Of a DNA stretch of 64,000 nucleotides, positions 27,747 to 35,870 are shown piece after piece. The notes below the pieces were generated by a model. That model was not told the origin of the DNA. It saw only the letters and a list, made by a program, of their open reading frames with translations, and ran no database searches. The stretch is taken from positions 25,210,905 to 25,274,904 of the forward strand of contig CM056743.1 in assembly GCA_029851415.1 (NCBI GenBank), written 5' to 3'. The first letter of the stretch is position 1. Each line of letters starts with the position of its first letter. The position numbers and the translations under genes are program-made. The DNA comes from Eretmocerus hayati (lineage: Eukaryota > Arthropoda > Insecta > Hymenoptera > Aphelinidae).

Positions 27747-30700
27747 TTATCGCACTGTTTGGTGCCTTCTTAAATAAATTAATTGAGCTTGCGATTCGAG
27801 ACTTGCTAATTCTGACACAACGGGTGCCATTTCTTGAACGTGATCTTCGTATCCAGATCCTGTAAGCACAAAAAGATATTAATCAGACCTTTCGATTTTA
27901 GAAAAGTGTAGTTGATTAAATTTGAAACAGGTCTTACCCATTGCAACTCTTTTTTCACCATATGTAACTTTGCCATCAAAATCGTGAATGGGCACCTTTA
28001 TATCGCTCTCTATTTGTTGAATCGTTATATTTAGATGATCTTCAATTTCTGCTAGTAACTGTTTGGCAAAGACAAATTTTTCAATGTAGACATGGTAATG
28101 AGATTATCATTAAAAATTATAGACCAAATAGTTACCCTTGGTTCGTTATACCAAATGCAGCATCCACCTTGCTCCGTAAGATTAGTGTTGTTGCAATTAC
28201 GACCCCTAGAAGAGCACCATTCGCCGTGGTACCAAACTTTTTCTGGATTACTTGCCACCAAAGAGATGGCCAAACCCATCCGCTCTGCTCTTCCAACTCG
28301 ACCAATACGATGGACATAATTTGTTTTCTCATCAGGTAAGGTCATGTTGATCACTAAAACGTAAAAGTTTAATCAGCAACTAATCAGTTTTGTTTCAATC
28401 ACGATGGCATCATTGATCAAAAATTGTACATACTGAATGGCAATCCAGTAATATCCAGGCCTCTAGCAGCTACGTCGGTGCAAATTAAAAATCTGACTTG
28501 TTCTCTCTTGAACTTCTCGAGATTACTTTTACGTTCAACTGGTTTTCGATCTCCGTGCAGACAAACGCAAGTCAATTCTCTGTCGCCAACTGCATTCAAG
28601 TAACGCTCTAGATTATCACAATCAAGTTTTGTTCTACAGAAAATTAGAGCCCTGTCCATCTTATGCTCCTTGATTGCTCTCAGACAGTATTCTCCTTTCA
28701 ATATTTTAGTGGCTTCAGATAAGGCCTCTGCAAGACGAAAGAGATCATTGTTAACGAATCGTCAGATATCATTTTATAACCATTCATTCAAATTATTTTA
28801 CCAGCAGTATTCCCAGCTCTCAAATTATCTCTGCTATGAACGCCATCAGTTTGGATATGCCTTCGCAAATTTTGCCAGAGCGAGTCTTTTTGAGGGTCTA
28901 CTGGAACAACCACGTGATGTACAGTCTCTGGAACTGCATCCTCTCCTTTCAAGTCTACCCAGGTTGGGAAATGCATGAGTTTTTCCTGTGAAGAATATAA
29001 TTGTTGTCGTTACCTTTGCACTATTGTAACAAATCATACCAAAATACGAAAAAAATAAACATACGGCCATCTTCTTCACTTCAAAAGCATGTAAGGTAGC
29101 TGAACAAACAATCATCTGGAGTCTCTTCCCATCACTGGTGATTTTTGGCATTTTTCTGTGTAGCTTTTCAATCAAGTCTCCATAATTTGCTTTCAATAGA
29201 CCATCAGCTTCATCGAGTACGAAAAATCTACGACAAAAAACGTATACGAATTTTAAAAAACCTCGACACCCTTTACAAATATTCTTCATACCTGCACTGA
29301 TTGAGTAACATAGATCCATCATCAATCATTGACTCTAATCTTCCTGGGGTTCCAACAATTATGTTGACGCCGTGATTTAGAACAATCAATTGTTCTTTGT
29401 AGCTTTGTCCACCCACCACCAATAATTCTCTGATTTCAGGGTCTTTGATGTGCTTTTTGAACTGTAAAATTTACATTGCAATCAGTCCTCTGAGCACAAT
29501 AAATTTCTATTAAAAACTAACCTTTTGAATTTGATTATATGTTTGCTCAGCAAGTTCTCGAGATGGTTCAATGACGATGGCTTGAGGAGCATTGTTGGCA
29601 GGTTTTAAAGGAGCTGCATTTTGAGCTCCAGCACCACTCACAGGATTTGATTTGACTTGATCTTTAGGTGCTGATGCAAGAGCAAAATATCCACTTGGTG
29701 GATCATACTTGAATTGTTGAGCTCCAAAATTGAAGGACATCTCTGCATTCTTCATAACTACAGCTGGGAAGAAAATCTGAGATTTTTGTTGTGGGTTGAG
29801 GAAAAATGCTGGTCCTAAATCTACTCCATTTTTCAGAAATCTTATTTCTCCTTTGTCTAGATCAAGTAGACAGCCTATAACATCATTCATGCCAAAAGCT
29901 TCTCCATAGTTGTCAAACTGCTTGGAGTTTGATTTTTTCCCTGTTCCACCGAAACCCCAACCAAATTTGTCTGTTCCTAGATCAAGGACTGCCTGGGTTT
30001 GAACAAGAAAAAAAAATTAGTATTTTGTGTCAAACTTCAAGAAAACCAGACACTTACATCTGCGGTTGACCACCCAACCCTGCATAAGCCTTCATCAGTA
30101 ACAATGGATTCAAAGTAAAACTTTCCAGGGCCTCTGATACCTCTGGTTGCACGGCATCCATGCCACTCTTTTGGTTCTCTACTTTGCACACGAAGGCCAT
30201 CAGGTGTCACAGCTATTGCTGAACCCCTATCAAATACACTCATTGCCCAGCTGGATGCTAGAATAAGAAATAATACACTTGAAAATTATGGATAATAAAG
30301 TTGGAAGAATGTAATGGTTGATACATACATCCTGAAGATTCTGATTTAGAACTTTTGCCAGACCCTTTGCCAGATTCCAGATCCTTCAAAGTTTCCCAGA
30401 CAATTTGCAATATAGGGATGCAGAAAGCGCCTGTCTTTCCACTTCCAGTCTCTGCAGCCATCAGAACATCACCACCACCCAAGATTAGTGGAATGGCCTC
30501 TGCTTGCACATCTGTTGGCAACCTAACAGGTACAGGAAATTGAAATGATCATTGTTTGAGTTTTACTCGTGGTATAGAGTGATCTTTCATGGGAATGATT
30601 ACAAGAACGTATACTGATATTACGATTGAAATACTCACATCCATTCCATTTCGTCCAAAGCCTTTGATATTTCGGGTAATACACCCATTTCTGAAATGAT

Positions 30701-30853
30701 AGTATTAGATGAGAGTTGATCCCTTGACATGGATCAGATTGGAAGGTGATAGAATTTACGAGTGTAGGTATATCAATAAAAACGTGTATGAATGGTCAAA
30801 AATTAACAAGAATATTGTAGGAATAACTCAACATTACCTTCAAACGCAGCCAT
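27747..30853 (-). CDS. Ddx1: ATP-dependent RNA helicase DDX1 (complete, 12 coding exons)
   Basis: DEAD-box helicase with a SPRY domain inserted between motif I and motif Ia, the signature of DDX1. In animals DDX1 works with the RTCB tRNA-ligase complex and in RNA processing. Coding exons, 5' to 3' on the minus strand: 30853-30838, 30690-30639, 30522-30329, 30257-30058, 29992-29522, 29461-29292, 29227-29065, 28985-28802, 28727-28434, 28353-28136, 28058-27938, 27859-27747. All borders are GT-AG and the frame is continuous: 731 residues, close to the ~740 of the family. Motifs: AETGSGKT 46-53 (Walker A), SPRY about 95-275, PSRELAEQ 297-304, TPGR 349-352, DEAD 373-376, SAT 410-412, TDVAARG 567-573, HRIGRVGR 596-603. 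The start [13 protein letters not shown] matches the usual DDX1 N-terminus. No key residue is missing. Confidence 0.97.
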
Positions 30854-31374
30854 CTCAAATTCACAAAGGTGGAGAAGTTGACTGGATATGAAAAATGCTT
30901 CACAGTCACGCTATTTGTGGAATCTAAGCACACGAATTAAGTGATTTACATTATTTCAACGGATTTCATTTGCAAATAATTCTCGTTTTCCGTAAAAATA
31001 TTACTGCGCTTCCTCTCCTCTCCGGCGTCCGGCGTTTTGTCTTCTGCAAGGAAGATTAAGGTTATGTCGAACTCTCAAACTGCAACATGTATGTATACAT
31101 GTCAATAATTGTCAATTCTCGCGGCTGCTAGAAAATCAAAACAGTTTTGCTCCGGAGTCGAAATTGCCGATTTTTCATCGTAAAAAGTTACCTTGAAGTG
31201 TTTGAGACTATCACGACTGCTTGTTTGAAACTCATTGTCGAATATTAACACACAAGGTTTGTAACAAACAGTTTTTATGTTCGTTTAGCTAGGTAATGAT
31301 AATTTAGGTAAGAGTTAACCTGGAAGTTTGAAAGGAAAATAATGAGATTCATGGTGACTTTCAATGTTTTTCAG
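30854..31374. promoter_or_regulatory. Divergent DDX1 / LSM6 promoter interval and 5'UTRs
   Basis: 521 bp separate the start codons of two divergently transcribed housekeeping genes, so a shared bidirectional promoter is likely. There is a short CpG-bearing stretch near 31010-31045 (repeated CCGGCG). The LSM6 ATG sits immediately after a CAG acceptor (31372-31374), so LSM6 has at least one non-coding first exon here. A possible donor (GTAATG) lies near 31291. No TATA box is evident. Confidence 0.55.
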
Positions 31375-31710
31375 ATGAGTCGCAAAGAGGCATTGTCACA
31401 GTTCATTCAACAAATTCATGGCAGACCCGTTGTTGTGAAACTCAACAGTGGGGTAGATTACCGAGGTACTCGTCATTTGATAGATCCATAGTCACAGCTA
31501 TGTTCAATCATTGAATTTGAATTTTACTCCTTATTCCATATATTCTCATCATTTCCAGGAGTATTAGCTTGTTTGGATGGCTACATGAACATTGCACTCG
31601 AACAAACTGAGGAGTATGTTAATGGTCAATTGAAAGACAAATACGGTGATGCTTTCATCAGAGGTAATAATGTTCTGTACATCAGTACACAAAAGAGGAG
31701 GGCAAATTGA
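31375..31710 (+). CDS. LSM6: U6 snRNA-associated Sm-like protein LSm6
   Basis: Sm-like subunit of the LSm1-7 (mRNA decapping/decay, cytoplasm) and LSm2-8 (U6 snRNA, nucleus) rings. Two coding exons, 31375-31465 and 31559-31710, with the GT-AG intron splitting the Gly codon of YRGVLAC. The product is 80 residues, the normal family length. Sm1 motif: PVVVKLNSGVDYRGVLACLD. Sm2 motif: IRGNNVLYIS. The C-terminus is TQKRRAN. The match to animal LSM6 is nearly residue for residue. It diverges from DDX1 and converges on TIPIN. Confidence 0.97.
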
Positions 31711-31739
31711 AGGAAGAATAGGCTTAGTATTAAAATACA

Positions 31740-31745
31740 TTTATT
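31740..31745 (-). terminator. Candidate poly(A) signal of TIPIN
   Basis: AATAAA on the minus strand about 127 bp after the TIPIN stop codon. It is 30 bp beyond the LSM6 stop and therefore inside the LSM6 3'UTR region. Confidence 0.45.
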
Positions 31746-31790
31746 GGTAAATTTATGTATAACAAAATCATTATTCTCTTCTATTCACAA

Positions 31791-31796
31791 AATAAA
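31791..31796 (+). terminator. Candidate poly(A) signal of LSM6
   Basis: AATAAA about 80 bp after the LSM6 stop codon, followed by a T-rich stretch. It lies past the TIPIN signal on the opposite strand, so the two 3'UTRs may overlap. Confidence 0.5.
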
Positions 31797-31871
31797 TTTT
31801 TTTTACAGTATCTATAGTTTCATCTAATAGTACATCATTACCTAGTCTATTGTAAGAAATATATGATATTT

Positions 31872-32879
31872 TCATGAAGCTTGCTCTGAATTCTGTTGAG
31901 TGGCTTCCTCAATAGCTTGCCCACTTTCAGCTAGTAACGAATCAAAATCATCATCATCAATTTCCATGTGTGAAACAGGATTGGATACCACAGCAGGGCA
32001 ATTTTGTTTTTCTTGCACAGCTTCAGGAACATTCTCACTGAGCAATTTATCAAATTCAGAGTCATCAATAACTTCAGCTTGTGAGGTATTTGTAGTAATT
32101 GGCACATTTTGATTATCTTGAACCTCTTCCTGAGCAACAGTAGAGCCATTCTCTTTCTCCTGCTCAACTCTGTTTACATTTTCTCTAAGCATTCTTTCAA
32201 ATTCTGAATCATCAATCATTTCAACTTGTGTTGTATTTGTGGTCCTTGGTGCACTTTGATCAACCGGTGTGTCTCCTCGTGGGGCACTTTCATCTAATAA
32301 TCTCTGAAACGCTGCATCACTAGCAGAAGTATCTCTCACTATCTCGCTCTCGTTTCTTTCAATAGCTGTATCCTCTTCTCTATCCTCGTCCTCATCAATT
32401 TCGTTCATCACATCGTCAGCACTAATTAAGCCCAGTCTATACCTCTTGAGGAATGTCTGCAAATCCTTTTTATGTCCAAGATGTTCGCATTTGGAAAGAA
32501 AATCATCAAATTCTAGCTTTGGAAATATTCTATAAGCCCAGTATTCGAGCCTCTTCATCACTCTGTCAAGATCCTCTTTCTCATGACCCTTGCCATTGAA
32601 TTTGAAACCCTGGTAAAGCTTTTCAATCGTGTGCACACCTTTGTTACCTTTGAGCCTTTCCGTATTAAGTACTACCATCTTCCTGACAGGTTTTTTCTTA
32701 GTTGGCACAGGGTCAACTTTTTGAGCATCTCCTTCTCCATTTTCATTATCACCATCTTTAACCTCGTCCCCGGAGACATTGGCACGTTCTGACCTTGCAT
32801 CCTCGTCGACGTTATCACCAGCTTCTTCCTGTATCCTTGTAACGTCATCATCTAAATCTGAAAGTTCTACGTCTGACAT
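31872..32879 (-). CDS. TIPIN: TIMELESS-interacting protein (TIPIN/Swi3/Csm3 family)
   Basis: Partner of Timeless in the replication-fork protection complex (nuclear; fork stability and S-phase checkpoint). It is a single uninterrupted reading frame of 335 residues. The acidic N-terminus (1-55) is followed by a basic stretch (KKKPVRK, 61-67) and then the Swi3 domain at about 65-150, with GFKFNGKGHEKEDL and YWAYRIFPKLEFDDFLSKC leading into LGHKKDLQTFLKRYRL. These match the family's FKGKGHE, WAHRLFPK and LGxKKxVQTxLKR blocks. The C-terminal half is low-complexity and acidic. It carries four related short motifs (residues 188-198, 222-234, 271-283, 307-318) of the form DDSEFxxLLxEN; the middle two lie in a 49-residue tandem duplication. 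The ATG is the first in the frame (MSDVELSD). The lack of introns is notable beside its intron-rich neighbours. Confidence 0.95.
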   Translation of the reverse strand: MSDVELSDLDDDVTRIQEEAGDNVDEDARSERANVSGDEVKDGDNENGEGDAQKVDPVPTKKKPVRKMVVLNTERLKGNKGVHTIEKLYQGFKFNGKGHEKEDLDRVMKRLEYWAYRIFPKLEFDDFLSKCEHLGHKKDLQTFLKRYRLGLISADDVMNEIDEDEDREEDTAIERNESEIVRDTSASDAAFQRLLDESAPRGDTPVDQSAPRTTNTTQVEMIDDSEFERMLRENVNRVEQEKENGSTVAQEEVQDNQNVPITTNTSQAEVIDDSEFDKLLSENVPEAVQEKQNCPAVVSNPVSHMEIDDDDFDSLLAESGQAIEEATQQNSEQAS

Positions 32880-33265
32880 TGTTCGTCTTTATCTACTTGA
32901 AAAATTAACAATCGAACGTCAAGGGACGAATTTCGTAATATGTATTATGGACGGTACAAATTCACTCGAGCATTTCATTTCACCTGATGCTCATTCCCGC
33001 CAAAACAATCGTCAGCTGTTGCAAGCGTTTATGGTTTCCATACATCGAAAGCACCACCATGGTGAAAGCACCGGCTTCTCAAAATCTGAAAACAGTCGAA
33101 GCACAACAATTGTCCTGTGAACACCTCCTCGAAGACGTCGTTCCAGAGCCAACTGAATAATCGTGAATGCAAATCATCTTTGAAGCCGTACTTGCAGTCG
33201 CTAATTCCAGTCTCCAGGTAAGCGATATGAATGTGATAATTTGATGGTATTGTGTAAACTAAGGG

Positions 33266-33514
33266 CTACTCAAATGGTTCATCTTCATCTTTCGGATTAG
33301 CTGGTGCACCATTGTTATCCGCTTCCATTGAATTGACTCGATTTAGAAAGGAAACGAGTAAACGCTTGTTGAGCTTGTCGGTTTGGGTTATTTCACGCGC
33401 GGGTGGAGCTGATGGGGGTTGTTGTTGTTGTTGAGGATCTCCTGGAGGATTTTCGTTTTTGTTATTCACCATCTCATCACCACTTTGGTGATGACCGTTT
33501 GGTTGACCCGGCAT
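33266..33514 (-). CDS. Small acidic/polar protein of unknown function (82 aa)
   Basis: I do not recognise this gene. The frame is open further upstream, but the first ATG is at 33514 with a purine at -3. From there it encodes 82 residues: a polar Asn/Gly/His-rich N-terminus, QQQQQ (28-32), a Pro-rich patch (PPSAPPAR, 33-40), one probable helix TQTDKLNKRLLVSFLNRVNS (43-62), and an acidic end DEDEPFE. There is no signal peptide or membrane segment. The helical block followed by an acidic tail looks like a conserved short protein, not noise. It lies 386 bp upstream of TIPIN on the same strand. A CpG-containing stretch upstream (about 33588-33625, with TGCGCGCA) could be its promoter. It could be a first exon only. 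Confidence 0.55.
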   Translation of the reverse strand: MPGQPNGHHQSGDEMVNNKNENPPGDPQQQQQPPSAPPAREITQTDKLNKRLLVSFLNRVNSMEADNNGAPANPKDEDEPFE

Positions 33515-33926
33515 CTTTTCCCAGTGATATACACAAAATAATTTTGGCAACGTGCCCTAAATTGTGGAAGCTCGATTCACTGTTAGTGTTAGTGCGCGCA
33601 CTTGCTGTTGTTTATAGGTTATGTGCGCAGTACACCTGTGAATTTCAGAGAATTTGTATATCTATATCTAGGTATATAAATATAAGTATACCTAAGTAAA
33701 ATGCTTGAAAAAGCACACGAGCTGATAATGTTAATTTCGTCGCGCGTAAAATGTCAATTTGGTCATCGTCAATAGAGCGTGATGAAGGCTAAAATGAGCT
33801 GATGTGTATGTACCATCTAGGTATTCTTAATTATTATTTTATTTTAGTCCCAGAAATTAGTCCCAGAAATTACTGCAAGTGGTTTGCAATTTTCAATACT
33901 CTGGTGAGATTAAGATGGAAAATTGA

Positions 33927-33979
33927 TTTTATACGTCCATACGTAGAAACAGCGTGTTTCTGCGTACAGACGTATAAAA
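33927..33979. repeat. Near-perfect short hairpin (25-bp arms)
   Basis: TTTTATACGTCCATACGTAG is mirrored by CTGCGTACAGACGTATAAAA with only a few mismatches, and the loop is GCG. It lies directly before a second, longer hairpin. Confidence 0.8.
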
Positions 33980-33985
33980 CTGCAT

Positions 33986-34099
33986 ACGCGTCTCGTGCGG
34001 AAACATTTTTCCTTCGGGAAAACCAAGCTGGACGGTGCCATCGCCCACGTCCAGCTTGGTTTCCCGAAGGAAAAAATGTTTCCAGCACTCGACGCGTAA
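33986..34099. repeat. Near-perfect hairpin (~49-bp arms)
   Basis: ACGCGTCTCGTGC, then AAACATTTTTCCTTCGGG and AACCAAGCTGGACG, pair with their inverses on the other side of a ~13-nt loop (TGCCATCGCCCA). The stem has very few mismatches. Intergenic, non-coding. Confidence 0.82.
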
Positions 34100-34478
34100 T
34101 GTACTATTAATTTTTTTGCAATTTTCTCTTTCAATGCAATCTTTGTTTCCTTTTTCTATATTCAGTTTGGATTTCTGTCTGCTATTCGGATCCGCGATGT
34201 TGGTAAATACCTTCTTCATTATTTTTGGAGCCAATTTTGGATTGATGAACGACTTTGACTTTTTTGCGATGAACAACAAGTACAACGAAGTTTTTCTGTT
34301 GAAAATGCAAAAAATTTCTCCGCCAAAATATTTCTGGATAAGTTTAGTGAAAATTTGAAAACTCGAATGGAATAGACATGAGTCAACACGTGGGAAAATT
34401 TTGATAATATCCTCATAATGACTAGTTCACGTCTGCTGTCTTATACGTCTCTTCATTCATGCTCTGGCGCCTCTCTTA

Positions 34479-34971
34479 GGCTGCTTTTTCACGGTGGCAA
34501 TTCGTCGCCGGCGACGTAGCGACGTCGCCGCATTTCGGTGGGCGCGAAATTCAAAACCTAGCTTATCGAGGTTAACCTAAGATGGAAATGGAGTGATTCC
34601 GAAGAACCCACTTGTTGAAAATTGTTCTGTCCAATGTTTTTGAAGACGCTGAACACGAATACGAACTCTGTTCCCATTCAGAGGTGAAGAAAACTTCTAA
34701 AAATCACATTAGAATCCGAAAATGAGACGTTCTGGCTTCAAAGTCGATTTTCACGCATTTCCTCCGCCGTTGGAAGGAAATGAAGTTCATATTCGTGTTC
34801 AGCATCTTCAAAAACATTGGACACAACAATTTTCAACCAGTGGGTTTTTCGGAGTCACTCCATTTCCATCTTAGGTTACCTCGATAAGCTAGGTTTTGAA
34901 TTTCGCGCCCACCGAAATGCGGCGACGTCGCTACGTCGCCGGCGACGGATTGCCACCGTGAAAAAGCAGCC
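34479..34971. mobile_element. PIF/Harbinger-like MITE with long inverted repeats
   Basis: The termini GGCTGCTTTTTCACGGTGGC and its inverse bound a 493-bp palindromic element. It is flanked on both sides by TTA (34476-34478 and 34972-34974), a 3-bp duplication typical of PIF/Harbinger. The arms are ~200 bp and well conserved, including CGCCGGCGACGTAGCGACGTCGCC. Non-autonomous. Confidence 0.82.
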
Positions 34972-34974
34972 TTA

Positions 34975-35870
34975 GCTTGCGAAGTTTCCATATTCCCAAT
35001 TAAGAGCAGCTCGTGCGTTTTTCCTCAAATTCGGTAGAAATCGATACAAAGGAAAAGTTTCGACGCATATTCAAAACTTGACGCTTTCCTTGAAATTTAA
35101 AATACATCAGGAAAGATGTACTGATTGACAATCTTACAAATTTATGATTATTCCTGAATTTCGAATCGGAGACAATGACAGGTACAGAATATTATCAATA
35201 ATAATTATGGCACGTGAAAGCCTACGCAAACAATTTTTGTGTTTACATTGAGTTCATGGCTCGTTTGTTGGACTGTTCGTCGTATATTTATCGCAATCTT
35301 GATGAGCTTCCGCTTCATATGCACAAAAGAGAGGAAATACCTGTTGATAGAGATCCGGTTTTCTTGTTAAAAGCTTCACGAACACTTGGTGCCACAACAA
35401 ACTCAATTACCAAGTCAAGAAATGTGAATTTCACAACATTTTGTATGAAATTTGTGAGCAACCATTGCAAACCGATTAAATTTATCGACAGTTTCAGAAT
35501 ATAATCAGAAAGTAATTCTTGTCACTATAACCAGATCCACGCAATATCGGTCAATTGAGTCAGATCATTGAAGATTGATTAAATTTAAGGATATTTCCAC
35601 TTCGGTAATTCTTAAAATTTGCAATGTTCTTTCAAAGGATCTTCCAGTCCATGAATTATTCAGTATTTTACATTGTCCACTCTTCCATACAAAAACATGC
35701 GCGCGAAATATTTGCACCCACACACATTTTGAATACGATGAAAAAATTTGAGAAATTCATCGAGCTTTTGATGTTGAATTGTGAAAAGTGCAATAAATAA
35801 AACACAATGCCTTTCATTCTTTGTTTTCAGCGTTGGGTGTCATAGAGTTGTGTAGATTGTACATTTATAG
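34975..35870. other. No gene seen
   Basis: Intergenic AT-rich DNA between the Harbinger-like MITE and the second large foldback. A 96-codon frame at 35214-35504 has no recognisable domain and I do not call it a gene. Confidence 0.4.

Noticed and set aside
28092..30543. Several open frames on the plus strand across the DDX1 gene
   Set aside because: Shadows of the DDX1 exons on the opposite strand.
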